A stretch of DNA of 64,000 nucleotides from an uncultured Prochlorococcus sp. (GCA_902520485.1 CABYNZ010000002.1:1-64000), one strand, 5' to 3'. Shown: positions 22,436-34,805, numbered from the stretch's first letter. Numbers and translations: made by a program. The notes: generated by a model from the sequence alone, not told the origin.

Positions 22436-23671
22436 CTAATTAAGAGTCTTTCGTGTACTAATCATCCCAATGAATCCTGTTGACTCTAATGAACATCTAA
22501 CTAACATCCCTGCAATAAAAAAAGACGCTATTAATGAATTGCCACCATAACTAATGAAAGGTAGTGGTAACCCTGTAGTAGGCATTGAACCTGTTGCTAC
22601 AGCAATATGCATTATTGATTGACCTGTCAACAATACACCACATCCGATAGCAACTAATTTTGTATAGTTGTTCCTGCACTTAAGACTAATTCTTAGGCTT
22701 ATATAAGAGAATACTGCTAAAAATCCTAAGAATAAAGTACACCCCAATAAACCAAATTCTTCCGCAAAAATGGCAAAAATAAAATCTGTATACATGAACG
22801 GCAGATACTGTAATTTTTGTATCGATAGTCCAAAACCTTGGCCAAATAGACCACCTGAACCTATAGCTAATAAACTTTGAACTAATTGAAATCCATTTTC
22901 TTGTTGATCTTTCCAAGGATTTATAAATGAAGTAACTCTCAGTTTTTGATATTCGTTATTAAGGATGCTGATACATCCAGTAATTAATCCTATTGAAGCA
23001 AATGAGCAAAGAGAGCTAAGTTTTACTCCTCCACATAAACCCATTACCCAAAGAAGAATTCCAGTTAATGATGCAGTACTTAAATTAGGCTGTTTAATTA
23101 TTAATAAAATTAATAAACCAAAGGTTACAATTGAAATTAATTTTTTTTCATTCTTTACCAGATTCCAATGTGCGAAAAGATTAGAAGCTTCTAGAATTAA
23201 AAAAGGTTTAATTAATTCAGATGGCTGCAGACGTAAATTGCCAAGCACTAGCCATCTTGAAGATCCATTAACTGTAATACCAGTAAGATTGGTAAGGAAA
23301 ATCAAAAAGAATAAAATATAAAAAATAATTCTTGAAAACTTTAAAAGATTTCTAATGTTTGTATTAAGTACGAAATAAAATAAACCAATTCCTGGGATTG
23401 TCCAAATGATTTGTTTTTTTAAGAAGTAAGCCCAATTCCCCATTTCCCTACTAGCCACCCACCAACTTGATGATCCTAGTATGCATATTCCTAATATTGA
23501 CCAAATTCCAATGATGACAATGAGGATTTTTGCTTCATAAGGCCATATCGCCCAAGGTAAAGGAAATATAGACTCCGTTAAATTGCTGAAATTTTTTTTG
23601 TAATTAGAACTAAAGGTTTTTTTTCTTTTAGAAATTCTTTTATATTTTATTTTTTCTTGACTTATCTCCAA
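22436..23671 (-). CDS. ftsW: SEDS-family peptidoglycan polymerase FtsW
   Basis: About ten transmembrane helices and SEDS family motifs are visible. These include NGSSRWLVLGNLRLQPSEL, GSGGLFGQGFGLSIQKLQYLPFMYTDFIFAIFAEEFG and a terminal TTGLPLPFISYGGNSLIA. FtsW polymerises septal peptidoglycan with its PBP partner. A polar N-terminal tail of about 40 residues precedes the first helix. It is transcribed away from the atp operon across a 265-bp gap. Confidence 0.9.
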   Translation of the reverse strand: MEISQEKIKYKRISKRKKTFSSNYKKNFSNLTESIFPLPWAIWPYEAKILIVIIGIWSILGICILGSSSWWVASREMGNWAYFLKKQIIWTIPGIGLFYFVLNTNIRNLLKFSRIIFYILFFLIFLTNLTGITVNGSSRWLVLGNLRLQPSELIKPFLILEASNLFAHWNLVKNEKKLISIVTFGLLILLIIKQPNLSTASLTGILLWVMGLCGGVKLSSLCSFASIGLITGCISILNNEYQKLRVTSFINPWKDQQENGFQLVQSLLAIGSGGLFGQGFGLSIQKLQYLPFMYTDFIFAIFAEEFGLLGCTLFLGFLAVFSYISLRISLKCRNNYTKLVAIGCGVLLTGQSIMHIAVATGSMPTTGLPLPFISYGGNSLIASFFIAGMLVRCSLESTGFIGMISTRKTLN

Positions 23672-23936
23672 TTTTTTAGATGTATATTTACTATTGAGAC
23701 GTTTAATTGAGATTTTGCCAAGTCTTTTATTAACGTTTTAAAGTGTTAACGCATTTAAAAAGATGACTTTTCATAAATTTTATCTTTGAAAAATAAAGTA
23801 AAAATGGCCTATAGATTCATCATAAATCTTAAGAATTAATTTTTTATAAAAAAAAACTAGCTAAAAGGCACCTCTCCGTGATAGATTCCGTGAGTTTATA
23901 TACTTACTTAAAACCATTCAAAGGGGTTTCTAAACT

Positions 23937-24413
23937 ATGTTCACATCAGTGGACTCAAATAGAAAAAAACTTGAGCATTCTTCTAACGAGAATGTTCAAT
24001 TTCCTCAATCTCTGAATAATTCGATCATCAAAGAAAGTAAATCTGGCATTGCCAATCAAATAGATCATTTGCTTTCTCAAAATGATGAATACACAAAATT
24101 GCAATTAACAATTTTTGGAATTACTTTTATTGTTTCTACTTTATTAGCATCAATAACTGGAATTTTTCTAGGCTTTACTTTTGGTTTTAGTATTTTTATA
24201 GGTGCAATTGCTGGCATTTTTTACCTACGTTTGCTTGCCAAAAGTATAGGGAAACTTGGTAAAGAATCATCAGGTGTATCAAAATTACAACTATTAGTTC
24301 CAGTTTGCCTCTTTATTTTTGCGAGCAAGCTAGGATCTTTGGATATTTTTCCTGCGATGATAGGTTTTTTCATTTATAAGCCTTCACTCATTCTTTATTT
24401 TTCACGTTCTTAA
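23937..24413 (+). CDS. atpI: ATP synthase protein I (AtpI)
   Basis: The first gene of the F0F1 operon encodes a membrane protein of 158 residues with a polar N-terminus and four hydrophobic segments between about 58 and 155. AtpI helps assemble the c ring or its ion supply. It lies 23 bases before atpB, as in other cyanobacteria. The 265-bp gap upstream should contain the operon promoter; nothing more specific is evident. Confidence 0.85.
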   Translation: MFTSVDSNRKKLEHSSNENVQFPQSLNNSIIKESKSGIANQIDHLLSQNDEYTKLQLTIFGITFIVSTLLASITGIFLGFTFGFSIFIGAIAGIFYLRLLAKSIGKLGKESSGVSKLQLLVPVCLFIFASKLGSLDIFPAMIGFFIYKPSLILYFSRS

Positions 24414-24436
24414 GTAAATTTTTTTATTCAAAACAA

Positions 24437-25162
24437 ATGTTTTTTAATTCCTTGCTAACAAATTTTGCAGCATTAGAAGTTGGTCAACATCTTTATTGGC
24501 AAATTGGAAATATCAGACTTCATGGGCAGGTATTTTTAACATCTTGGATTTTATTAGGAGCGTTATTAGTTTTTATTTCTTTAGGAACTAAAAAAATGGA
24601 AAATGATCCTAAAGGCCTTCAAAACCTGCTTGAGTTCCTCTGGGATTACATAAGAGATCTTGCTAGGACGCAAATAGGTGAAAAAGTTTATAGAGATTGG
24701 ATGCCATTTATAGGGACTTTATTTTTATTCGTCTTTGTTAGTAATTGGGGAGGGGCTTTAATTCCTTGGAGATTGATTAAATTACCAAGTGGAGAATTAG
24801 GAGCACCTACTGCAGATATTAATACAACTATAGCCTTGGCTTTATTGGTTTCACTTTCTTATTTCTATGCTGGTTTAAGCAATAAGGGTTGGAGATACTT
24901 CGAATACTATGTTCACCCAACTCCGATTATGCTTCCTTTCAAGATACTAGAGGACTTCACCAAACCTTTATCACTCTCTTTCAGGCTATTTGGAAATATT
25001 TTGGCTGATGAACTTGTTGTTGGTGTTCTAGTCTTTTTAGTTCCGCTAATTCTCCCAATACCTGTTATGTTCCTAGGATTATTTACTAGTGCAATTCAGG
25101 CATTGATTTTTGCAACTTTAGCGGCCTACTACATTGGAGAGGCTGTTGAAGAACATCATTAA
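24437..25162 (+). CDS. atpB: ATP synthase F0 subunit a
   Basis: The proton channel subunit has five or six membrane helices. Its key helix is [20 protein letters not shown], carrying the essential arginine, with the C-terminal [24 protein letters not shown]. Its length of 241 residues is normal. It is followed by a 164-bp gap with a hairpin before atpE. Confidence 0.97.
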   Translation: MFFNSLLTNFAALEVGQHLYWQIGNIRLHGQVFLTSWILLGALLVFISLGTKKMENDPKGLQNLLEFLWDYIRDLARTQIGEKVYRDWMPFIGTLFLFVFVSNWGGALIPWRLIKLPSGELGAPTADINTTIALALLVSLSYFYAGLSNKGWRYFEYYVHPTPIMLPFKILEDFTKPLSLSFRLFGNILADELVVGVLVFLVPLILPIPVMFLGLFTSAIQALIFATLAAYYIGEAVEEHH

Positions 25163-25229
25163 CTGTTTTCTGATACATTCAGACGCTTTTACAAAGGGTC
25201 TGTAATCTGGCAAAATATCTAATCGCGTA

Positions 25230-25248
25230 GGTCTGAAAATATCAGACC
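25230..25248 (+). promoter_or_regulatory. Hairpin in the atpB-atpE spacer
   Basis: GGTCTGA and TCAGACC form a perfect 7-bp stem with the loop AAATA. It sits about 80 bases before the subunit c gene. The 164-bp spacer is long for this operon. Such a stem could be an RNA stabiliser or processing site that raises subunit c yield, which must be many times that of its neighbours. There is no T-run, so it is not a simple terminator. The role is inferred. Confidence 0.5.
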
Positions 25249-25308
25249 CATTCTTAAAACAAAGGATGTCCAAGCGTGTATGACAACAAAGATTATCACA
25301 AGTATTAA

Positions 25309-25572
<264 letters not shown>

Positions 25573-25640
25573 AAGTTAATATTGCTTCTAATTCTTATTA
25601 GCAATATTTAAATTTAATTTTTTAACTTCAACTGAATCAT

Positions 25641-26102
25641 ATGTTGGCCTTTAATTTTTTTGGTGCTACAGAAGGTGGATTATTTGATATAAATGCCACT
25701 TTGCCACTAATGGCAATACAAGTAGTTGCGCTTACTTACATATTAAATTCTCTCTTTTTTAAGCCTGTTGGCAATGTTGTAGAAAAAAGAGAAAAGTTTG
25801 TAAGTAATAATATTATTGAGGCCAAAAATAAACTTTCTGAGGTTAAAAAATTAGAAGCTGATTTATTAACTCAGCTTCAAAGTGCTCGTACAGAAGCCCA
25901 AAGAATTGTGTCCGAAGCTGAGAATGAGTCTGACAAGCTTTATAAAGAAGCACTAGAACTTGCTAATAATGAAGCAAATGCTTCAAAAGAAAAGGCAAGA
26001 CTAGAAATTGAAAGTCAGACGTCCGCTGCTCGTGATCAACTTTCTAAACAGGCTGATGATCTAAGCGAACTTATTGTTAATAGATTGATTCTAGAAAAAT
26101 GA
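25641..26102 (+). CDS. atpG: ATP synthase F0 subunit b'
   Basis: One N-terminal membrane helix (about 17-40) is followed by a long charged coiled coil rich in Ala, Glu and Lys. This is the b' stator typical of photosynthetic organisms, paired with subunit b. It overlaps the next gene (atpF) by 4 bases. Confidence 0.93.
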   Translation: MLAFNFFGATEGGLFDINATLPLMAIQVVALTYILNSLFFKPVGNVVEKREKFVSNNIIEAKNKLSEVKKLEADLLTQLQSARTEAQRIVSEAENESDKLYKEALELANNEANASKEKARLEIESQTSAARDQLSKQADDLSELIVNRLILEK

Positions 26103-26611
26103 ATTTAACTCTTTTAGCTACAGAAGGTTTTGGATTGAACTTCAATTTATTCGAAACTAATATCCTTAATTGGGCTGTAGTGGTTTTCGGTCTTTATAAA
26201 TTTTTGCCTGGTTTCTTAGGTAAAATGCTTCAAAAAAGGAGAGAAGGAATCCTTCTTGAATTAAAAGATGCTGAAGACCGACTCCTAAATGCAACTCAAG
26301 CTTTAGAAAAGGCGAAGAAAGATTTATCTTCAGCAGAGGAAAAAGCTTCTCAAATAAAAGCAGATTCTCTTAAAAGATCTGAATCAATCAGAATGGAAAG
26401 TGAGAAAAAAGCGATAGAAGAGATGGCACGAATTAAACAAAGTGCAATCTCTGATGAGAGCTCTGAAGCATCCAGAGCAATTTCTCAACTACGAAAAGAA
26501 GCTGTTGAACTGGCAATTAAGAAGGCTTTAGAATCTCTCCCAAATCGACTTGATAAAACAACACAAGAAAATTTGGTAACTCAATCAATTAACAATATTG
26601 AGGTGAATTAA
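26099..26611 (+). CDS. atpF: ATP synthase F0 subunit b
   Basis: The stator subunit has a hydrophobic helix near residues 20-40 ([20 protein letters not shown]), then [16 protein letters not shown] and a long coiled coil. At 170 residues it is normal. It overlaps atpG by 4 bases and shares a single base with atpH (TAATG). Confidence 0.94.
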   Translation: MNLTLLATEGFGLNFNLFETNILNWAVVVFGLYKFLPGFLGKMLQKRREGILLELKDAEDRLLNATQALEKAKKDLSSAEEKASQIKADSLKRSESIRMESEKKAIEEMARIKQSAISDESSEASRAISQLRKEAVELAIKKALESLPNRLDKTTQENLVTQSINNIEVN

Positions 26612-27153
26612 TGCCACTTTTAAATTCAGTTACTACACCATACGCAGAGGCATTACTTCAAGTTGTGAATGAAAATTCGCAAACTGAAGAGATTGTTTCT
26701 GAGGTTAAACAACTTTTGGAATTAATAAATGATTCCCCTGAATTGGAGAAGGCATTATCCTCTCCCATTTTAGAGACTGATGCTAAGAAGAAAATCATTA
26801 TTGAAATTTTTTCAAATAAGGTTAATTCTTCTTTACTGAATTTCTTAAAATTATTGGCCGATAGGCAAAGAATTGGAATCGTCACTTCAATTCTTGATAG
26901 GTTTTTAGAGATTTACCGAGAAAATAGTAATATTGCTTTGGCAACTGTTACTTCTGCAGTCGAGCTTACTGATGAACAGAAAGGTTTAATTACCAAAAAG
27001 ATCATCAATATTGCTGGAACAGAAAAATTAGAACTTGTAACTAAAATCGACCCATCTCTTATTGGTGGTTTCGTTGCCAGTGTAGGATCAAAAGTAATTG
27101 ATGCTTCCCTTGCTTCACAAATTAGAAAACTTGGTTTATCTCTTTCCAAGTAA
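26611..27153 (+). CDS. atpH: ATP synthase F1 subunit delta
   Basis: The 180-residue peripheral-stalk subunit shows the OSCP/delta pattern: an N-terminal helical domain with YAEALLQVVNENSQ and the C-terminal DPSLIGGFVASVGSKVIDASLASQIRKL. It links b/b' to the alpha-beta head. It is co-translated with atpF. Confidence 0.95.
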   Translation: MPLLNSVTTPYAEALLQVVNENSQTEEIVSEVKQLLELINDSPELEKALSSPILETDAKKKIIIEIFSNKVNSSLLNFLKLLADRQRIGIVTSILDRFLEIYRENSNIALATVTSAVELTDEQKGLITKKIINIAGTEKLELVTKIDPSLIGGFVASVGSKVIDASLASQIRKLGLSLSK

Positions 27154-27171
27154 CTTTTAAATCAACCTTAA

Positions 27172-28701
<1,530 letters not shown>

Positions 28702-28719
28702 ATTTATTTAGGAGATACA

Positions 28720-29670
28720 ATGGCAAATCTTAAAGAGATTAGAGATCGAATCGTTTCCGTTAAAAATACAAGAAAAATAACGGAGGCCATGAGACTTGTT
28801 GCAGCTGCAAAAGTTAGAAGAGCTCAAGATCAAGTTCTTAAGAGTAGACCTTTTGCAGATAAACTTGCACGGGTATTAGAAAATATTCAATCTAGAGTAC
28901 AATTTGAGGCTGTCGACTCTCCTCTATTATCCAAGAGAGAAGTAAATAGCATCACCTTGGTTTGCATAACTGCGGATAGAGGTTTATGCGGTGGTTACAA
29001 CACAAATATAATAAAAAAGGTAGAAATAAGATATGCAGAATTAGTCAAACAAGGGTATCAGCCAAATTTAATTTTGGTAGGAAAGAAAGCTATTGGATAT
29101 TTTCAAAATAGAAAGGATAGATATGTAATTAAAAGTACTTTCAAAGAACTAGAACAGGTACCTACAGTCAACGACTCTGAGGGAGTTACAAATGAAATTT
29201 TAGCTGAATTTCTCTCAGAAAATTCTGATAGGGTGGAAATTATTTACACTAAATTCATCACTTTAGTTAGCTGCGCCCCTGTTGTTCAAACACTATTGCC
29301 ACTTGACCCTCAAGGAATTGCTGAGGAAAATGATGAAATTTTTAGGTTGACTACAAAAAATAGTAAATTACTTGTTGAAAAATCAAATATTGAAAAAAGT
29401 GATTCAGAAAAGTTACCATCAGATATTGTTTTTGAACAAAGTCCTGATCAACTATTAGATTCTTTATTACCATTATATTTACAGAATCAGGTACTAAGAG
29501 CTCTTCAAGAGTCGGCAGCTTCAGAACTCGCTTGCAGGATGACTGCTATGAATAATGCTAGTGATAATGCTAAAGAACTAGCAAGTACTTTGAATCTAAC
29601 CTATAACAAAGCCAGACAAGCAGCTATTACTCAAGAAATATTAGAAGTTGTAGGAGGTTCTGCAGTTTAG
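28720..29670 (+). CDS. atpC: ATP synthase F1 subunit gamma
   Basis: The rotor shaft subunit begins MANLKEIRDRIVSVKNTRKI and ends with a coiled-coil helix TLNLTYNKARQAAITQEILEVVGG. GDRGLCGG-like TADRGLCGGYNTNI is present. The cyanobacterial insert region around residues 200-240 is also seen. A ribosome-binding GGAG lies at 28,711. It is the last ATP synthase gene of this cluster. Confidence 0.97.
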   Translation: MANLKEIRDRIVSVKNTRKITEAMRLVAAAKVRRAQDQVLKSRPFADKLARVLENIQSRVQFEAVDSPLLSKREVNSITLVCITADRGLCGGYNTNIIKKVEIRYAELVKQGYQPNLILVGKKAIGYFQNRKDRYVIKSTFKELEQVPTVNDSEGVTNEILAEFLSENSDRVEIIYTKFITLVSCAPVVQTLLPLDPQGIAEENDEIFRLTTKNSKLLVEKSNIEKSDSEKLPSDIVFEQSPDQLLDSLLPLYLQNQVLRALQESAASELACRMTAMNNASDNAKELASTLNLTYNKARQAAITQEILEVVGGSAV

Positions 29671-29686
29671 CAATAAGATTTAGGAT

Positions 29687-30013
29687 ATGCCTGAATACAA
29701 TATCAAAGTTCAATTTGAGCAAAAGACTTTTAGTTTTTTATGTTCTGAAGATCAAGATATTATTTCAGCGGCAAAAATAAATGGAATAGATTTACCAAGT
29801 AGTTGTTGTTCAGGAGTTTGTACAGATTGTGCATCCATGATATTGGAAGGATCTGTAGATCAAGAAGATGCTATGGGATTGAATGATGATTTGAGGGAAA
29901 AGGGCTTTGCACTTTTGTGTGTAGCATATCCCAAGTCAGATTTGAATATTGTGATTGGTAAAGAAGTCGAAGATGATTTATATAATGATCAATTTGGTAA
30001 ATATCAAAAATGA
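29687..30013 (+). CDS. Plant-type [2Fe-2S] ferredoxin (108 aa)
   Basis: The cluster ligands fit the plant-type spacing: Cys40, Cys45, Cys48 and Cys78 (C-x4-C-x2-C-x29-C), in SSCCSGVCTDCAS and LLCVAYP. An extra cysteine, Cys41, sits next to the first ligand. The C-terminus is longer than in classical PetF. It overlaps the next small gene by ATGA, implying coupled translation. The electron partner is unknown. Confidence 0.9.
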   Translation: MPEYNIKVQFEQKTFSFLCSEDQDIISAAKINGIDLPSSCCSGVCTDCASMILEGSVDQEDAMGLNDDLREKGFALLCVAYPKSDLNIVIGKEVEDDLYNDQFGKYQK

Positions 30014-30201
30014 AATTAATTTCAGTTGAATATTATTTAGATTGGCCAGTGTCAATAAAATTAAAAAATTTAAGGAAATTTATCATTGCAAATTTAGAAA
30101 AAAAAGGTGATTTAATTCGATGGTCAATTGTTGATATTCAAAATTCTATTGACTCTTTTGGAACAAAAAAACTTAAAATTAAAGCTGTCTTATCTAATTA
30201 A
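30010..30201 (+). CDS. Conserved hypothetical protein (63 aa)
   Basis: A small basic protein, MKLISVEYYLDWPVSIKLKN and onward, with no membrane segment and no cysteine. It starts inside the stop of the ferredoxin gene (ATGA) and ends 27 bases before the DUF3326 gene. I do not recognise it. The tight coupling suggests a role with the ferredoxin. Confidence 0.7.
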   Translation: MKLISVEYYLDWPVSIKLKNLRKFIIANLEKKGDLIRWSIVDIQNSIDSFGTKKLKIKAVLSN

Positions 30202-30228
30202 AAAATATAAATTGAAAAATTTTTAATA

Positions 30229-31287
30229 ATGGAAAATTCACCAACAATATTTATTGTTCCAACTGGTATTGGTTGTGAATTAGGGGGTTTTGCTGGGGAT
30301 GCACTTCCTACCGCTAAATTATTAGCATCGGCAAGTGGATGTTTAATTACTCATCCAAATGTTATGAATGGCGCTACTCTTTCTGAAAAAGATAAAAATA
30401 TTTTTTATGTTGAAGGTTATAGTTTAGACCGACTTGCTAAAGGAGAAATCGCTTTAAAAAGAGTAAAGCAACAAAAAATTGGGATAATTTTTGATTCAGC
30501 CATTGAAAAAAAAATATTAGTAAGACATTTACAAGTTGCTGATGCATGTGTTTCTACTTTAGGCATTAATGTTCATTCTTATGTGATAACACAAAAGCCA
30601 TTAAACATAGTTATTGATTCTGATTCTTCAAAAATCAGTTGTGGCACAATCGAAAATCCTGACACTCTAATTGATGCTGGAAAATGTTTAATAGAAAAAG
30701 GAGTGACGGCAATAGCAATTGTGGCGAAATTTCCAGATGATTCAGATTCTTTAGAAACGAATATCTATCGAGAGGGGAATGGGGTTGATCCTATTTCTGG
30801 AGTCGAAGCAGTTATTAGTCATTTAATAAGCAAACTTTTAAAAGTTCCCTGTGCTCACGCACCTGCTTTAAATCCAATTGAATTGAATGAAAAATTAGAC
30901 CCTCGTGCAGCTGCAGAAGAAATAGGATACACCTTTTTACCATCAGTACTGATTGGGTTAAGCAATGCACCTGACATCGTTGAATTGCCTTCTAAAAATG
31001 AATCAATCTCACTACACCCTGATCAGATTGAATCTATTGTTGTTCCAAATGGTGCACTTGGTGGAGAAGCAGTATTAGCAGGGATTGAAAAAGGTTTAAA
31101 TATTATCTCTGTAAAAAATCAAAATACATTAAAAGTGACAAATGAGTTTTATGATTATCCCAATCTTTTTGAAGTGGATAATTATTTAGAAGCTGCAGGC
31201 ATAATTCTTGCTATCAAAAAAGGTATCAACCTGGATTCAGTTAAAAGACCTTTAAAAAAAATCCAACAGTGTTCTTATAATGACTAA
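30229..31287 (+). CDS. DUF3326 family protein (352 aa)
   Basis: MENSPTIFIVPTGIGCELGGFAGDALP and the following CLITHPNVMNGATLS are typical of the cyanobacterial DUF3326 family, which has no assigned function. The fold appears alpha/beta without membrane segments. It completes a three-gene block with the ferredoxin and the 63-residue protein and converges on nadE, overlapping its end by 4 bases. Confidence 0.85.
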   Translation: MENSPTIFIVPTGIGCELGGFAGDALPTAKLLASASGCLITHPNVMNGATLSEKDKNIFYVEGYSLDRLAKGEIALKRVKQQKIGIIFDSAIEKKILVRHLQVADACVSTLGINVHSYVITQKPLNIVIDSDSSKISCGTIENPDTLIDAGKCLIEKGVTAIAIVAKFPDDSDSLETNIYREGNGVDPISGVEAVISHLISKLLKVPCAHAPALNPIELNEKLDPRAAAEEIGYTFLPSVLIGLSNAPDIVELPSKNESISLHPDQIESIVVPNGALGGEAVLAGIEKGLNIISVKNQNTLKVTNEFYDYPNLFEVDNYLEAAGIILAIKKGINLDSVKRPLKKIQQCSYND

Positions 31288-32981
31288 TAAGATATTGCTA
31301 TGGGAACTCTCCAGTCACTTCCCAATGATTGACTGCTTAGTTTTAAGATTGGAGGAGCTTGCTTTCTTTTAAATTCCGCTTTTTTTATGAGTGAGATAAT
31401 TTTTAAAATTAAATCTTTTTTATAACCATCTTCTTCTAGTTGTTGTAAATCTTTTTTCTCTTCAATAATTCCTTTAAGAATATTGTCTAAAATAGAATAA
31501 GGCGGGAGAGAATCAGTATCTAATTGATCAGGACCTAATTCGGCACTTGGAGCTTTCGTACGTATATTTTCTCCAATTATATCTACATTAGTATTTAACA
31601 TATATGATTTTCTATGATTAATTGAATCTTCACTATCAAGCCAATTGCATAATTTAAAAACATTAGTTTTATATAAATCCCCAATTACCGATAATCCTCC
31701 ATTCATATCACCATAAAGTGTGCAATATCCTACAGCAAGCTCTGATTTATTTCCTGTTGAAAGTAATAAATGCTTTTCTTGATTTGCTAAAGCCATCAGA
31801 AGCGTTCCTCTGATTCTTGATTGAATATTTTGATTTGTTATTTCAGCCATCTCGAAAGATATGGTATTTATAAAAGATTCTTCAAAAGAGCTCATCAAAT
31901 TTTCAATTGGAATGCTATTGAAATTTATTTTTAATCTTCTCGCTAAATCTTTCGCATCACTCTTTGAATGAGATGAGCTCCACTTAGAAGGCATTGAGAC
32001 GCAATATATATTATTACTCCCAAGAGCAGCTGTAGCAATTGCTGAAACTAGTGCTGAATCAATGCCACCACTTAGTCCAATTAAAGCTGTTTTAAAATCG
32101 CATTTTTGAGCATAATCCCTAACACCAAGGACTAATGCATCAAAAATTAATGACATCTCAGACTTTTCAATTTTATTTTTTTGAGGATTTGTTTGCTCAA
32201 TATCCCAACTGGTGAGGTCTTCTGAAAAAGCTTTTAATTGTTTAATTTTAGATCCATATTTGTCAAGAATAAAACTATTTCCATCAAAAATTAAATTATC
32301 ATTTGCTCCAATCTGGTTTACATATATCAGCGGCACTCGAAGATATTTGGCAGCAAAACTGGAAACTTTGGATCTTAGCTCTAACTTTTTGAAGGTATAT
32401 GGGGAGGCCGATAAGTTAATTAAGATATCAACTTTTTTTTGCTTTAAATCAAAAATAGGATTCTTTTTATGAATTCCTCTACCTTCTATATTTTTGTTGA
32501 CCCATAAATCCTCACATATAGTAAAACCAAGTCGCCATGTTTTATTATTAATTACTTTTGTTAATACGGAAACTTTTTCTTCTGATCTAAAGTATCTTTT
32601 CTCATCAAATACTTCATAGGTGGGAAGAATAATTTTACGAGCAATTATTTTCCACTTACCGCTCTCAAGCAATGCAATAGAATTATAAAGATTTGGGAAA
32701 AAAGAATCATTTATTAACTCAGCTATCCCTACTGTTATACTCAACTTTCCATATTTTTTATTAATGTCTAAGGCTAATTGGTCAAGAATTTGATATTGAT
32801 TTTTGATTAAATTTTTTTTTAAAAGTAGGTCATTTGCTGGATATCCCCATAGTGATAATTCTGGAGTAAGAACTAAATCAGCAGAAGTTGAGCTAGCTTT
32901 AGAAGCAGTACAAAGTATTTTTTTTGCATTACCTTCTAAATCACCAACAACTGGATTAATTTGAGCAAGTAAGAACTTCAT
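31284..32981 (-). CDS. nadE: Glutamine-dependent NAD synthetase
   Basis: The two-domain enzyme of 565 residues makes NAD from deamido-NAD with glutamine as ammonia source. The N-terminal nitrilase-type glutaminase has LTPELSLWGYP and the nucleophile motif FTICEDLW. The C-terminal synthetase has the ATP-pyrophosphatase loop IGLSGGIDSALV and STGNKSELAVGYCTLYGD. It is followed by nadD after 8 bases on the upstream side, so the two final steps of NAD synthesis are together. Confidence 0.96.
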   Translation of the reverse strand: MKFLLAQINPVVGDLEGNAKKILCTASKASSTSADLVLTPELSLWGYPANDLLLKKNLIKNQYQILDQLALDINKKYGKLSITVGIAELINDSFFPNLYNSIALLESGKWKIIARKIILPTYEVFDEKRYFRSEEKVSVLTKVINNKTWRLGFTICEDLWVNKNIEGRGIHKKNPIFDLKQKKVDILINLSASPYTFKKLELRSKVSSFAAKYLRVPLIYVNQIGANDNLIFDGNSFILDKYGSKIKQLKAFSEDLTSWDIEQTNPQKNKIEKSEMSLIFDALVLGVRDYAQKCDFKTALIGLSGGIDSALVSAIATAALGSNNIYCVSMPSKWSSSHSKSDAKDLARRLKINFNSIPIENLMSSFEESFINTISFEMAEITNQNIQSRIRGTLLMALANQEKHLLLSTGNKSELAVGYCTLYGDMNGGLSVIGDLYKTNVFKLCNWLDSEDSINHRKSYMLNTNVDIIGENIRTKAPSAELGPDQLDTDSLPPYSILDNILKGIIEEKKDLQQLEEDGYKKDLILKIISLIKKAEFKRKQAPPILKLSSQSLGSDWRVPIAISY

Positions 32982-32989
32982 TCGACTAA

Positions 32990-33556
32990 TTAAGTGGATT
33001 CATATAAATTATTATTTTTAACAATATCTATTAATGAAGTTGGTAAATTAGAATAATTTAAATTTGACCTGAGCTTAGAACTTGAAATGTTTGGGATTTT
33101 TATGGTTGAAATCTTAAATTTCACTTTATAAGTATCTAACATTTTAAGAGTGTTTGATTCAACAGGATATCCCTCTCTTAAAATCACTAAAAAATTAACC
33201 TCTTCAGTAATTTTATCAAAATTTTTCCAGTAGAAAATATCTTTAATCAAATCGCTACCGATAACAAAATCTAGATTATTTAATTCATAAATTCTTTTAC
33301 ATTTTTTAATTGACTCTACTGCCCATTGGCTACTAACACTTTGATTAAACAAAATTTTAGGATTATCTAAATCTTCAATAAGAGTTTTTAATAAAAGGCT
33401 ACGAATTGAGATATCCTCTTTGTGATTTTTGTTAGGGTTGTTACTAACATAACCAATTGTAAAAGCATATATTTTGGATAATTCTTCAAGTATTTTTTCA
33501 TGTCCAATGGTAGGTGGATCTGCACTGGTACCAAATAATGCAATGCTTTTCCCCAT
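32990..33556 (-). CDS. nadD: Nicotinate-nucleotide adenylyltransferase
   Basis: The nucleotidyltransferase begins MGKSIALFGTSADPPTIGHEKIL, where the HIGH-like TIGH and the preceding DPP form the ATP site. ISSSKLRSNL near the C-terminus is the ISSTxLR-type motif. Its 188 residues are normal. It is between the GTPase gene (7-bp gap) and nadE. Confidence 0.9.
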   Translation of the reverse strand: MGKSIALFGTSADPPTIGHEKILEELSKIYAFTIGYVSNNPNKNHKEDISIRSLLLKTLIEDLDNPKILFNQSVSSQWAVESIKKCKRIYELNNLDFVIGSDLIKDIFYWKNFDKITEEVNFLVILREGYPVESNTLKMLDTYKVKFKISTIKIPNISSSKLRSNLNYSNLPTSLIDIVKNNNLYEST

Positions 33557-33563
33557 TTAAGTT

Positions 33564-34805
33564 TTAAGGCAGAACACTAACAAAATTATTTTTTAAATTT
33601 CTATTTGCAAAATAAATATTTATGTGATTAAAAATCTCCGGGTCATTAAAAGTCATATTTTGGATCATAACAGCGGGTTCTATTAAAGAAGCTTTGCTTC
33701 TTATAAATATTTCTTTTGCTGCTAATTTCCCAAGGATTTTTGTTGAATGTACTGCGATTGCTGCTTGAATAATTGCTATGGGTCCATAGGGTAATAATGA
33801 CAGCCCGTTAGTAAAAGGTGCTGTTAATAGAATTACTTTCTTAATAAGGTTGAAAGAGGTATTGACGCCTGCTTGAGTCACTCCCAAACATAAATTATTA
33901 ATGGATATATTTTTAAATATTTTTCTTGTAGATTCACCTCTCAACTTAAAGCCGTAAATCTTGCTTAATTCACTAATCAATGCAGTATCTATTGCGAAAC
34001 TACCAGCAACATCAAATAAAATAAAAGGATTAAGAGCCACTGCGGATGCCTTTATAGTTGAAAATTTTCCAATAGTTGATTGAGCTAATTTCTGCCTTCT
34101 TTTCAATCTTTGCTCTTTTATTCGCAGAAATAATTTGTCAGCTAATTGAATAGAATTTAGTGTTAATAATAATTCACCATATTTAGTTATTAATTTTGTT
34201 ATGTAATTTTTAAGATTGTTTTCATTATTAATTATTATTGGAATATTTAAGTCTTTTGGAAGCTTAAATTTTATATTTTCAATTATTTCTTTTAATTCAT
34301 TTTTATTAAATAGGTCGATTTTGTTTAGAATTATAATAATTTTTTTCCCATCTTTTATAAAAGAGCTTATTTCTCTTAACTCATTTCTATTTAAATCTCC
34401 AGAAACTATAAACAAAATAAGGTCTGAATGATTTATAAAAGAGTAAACTTTATCTGGAAATCTAATATTGCAGAAATCAAATCCTGGAGAATCTAGCAAC
34501 TCTAAACTATTGAGTGTTTGATCTTTAAGAGGCAAAGTTTCCAATTGTATTGCCTTTGTGGTCCCATTAATAATATCTGTTTTGAATACATCTTTTTTTA
34601 ATAAAGAATTTAAAACAGAAGATTTACCTGCACCTGATTTACCATATGCGCCAATTCTTATTTTTTTTTCTTTGAGTCTTAAAAGTTGTTGATTAAAAGA
34701 AATTATTTCTCTATTGAGAAAACTTTTTTCATAATTGGTAAGATTAATAGTCTCCCACCATTTTTTTAAAAGTAAATAATTTTCTTTAATTATAAATTGT
34801 TTCAT
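33564..34805 (-). CDS. Membrane-linked GTPase with DUF697-type C-terminal region
   Basis: An Era-like G domain is visible: P-loop GAYGKSGAGKSS, switch DSPGFDFCN and NKID. The C-terminal half (about 230-390) has hydrophobic stretches such as SAVALNPFILFDVAGSFAIDTALI and PFTNGLSLLPYGPIAIIQAAIAVHS, typical of DUF697 GTPases in cyanobacteria. The start overlaps the CNNM-type gene by 4 bases. The role is not known. Confidence 0.82.
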   Translation of the reverse strand: MKQFIIKENYLLLKKWWETINLTNYEKSFLNREIISFNQQLLRLKEKKIRIGAYGKSGAGKSSVLNSLLKKDVFKTDIINGTTKAIQLETLPLKDQTLNSLELLDSPGFDFCNIRFPDKVYSFINHSDLILFIVSGDLNRNELREISSFIKDGKKIIIILNKIDLFNKNELKEIIENIKFKLPKDLNIPIIINNENNLKNYITKLITKYGELLLTLNSIQLADKLFLRIKEQRLKRRQKLAQSTIGKFSTIKASAVALNPFILFDVAGSFAIDTALISELSKIYGFKLRGESTRKIFKNISINNLCLGVTQAGVNTSFNLIKKVILLTAPFTNGLSLLPYGPIAIIQAAIAVHSTKILGKLAAKEIFIRSKASLIEPAVMIQNMTFNDPEIFNHINIYFANRNLKNNFVSVLP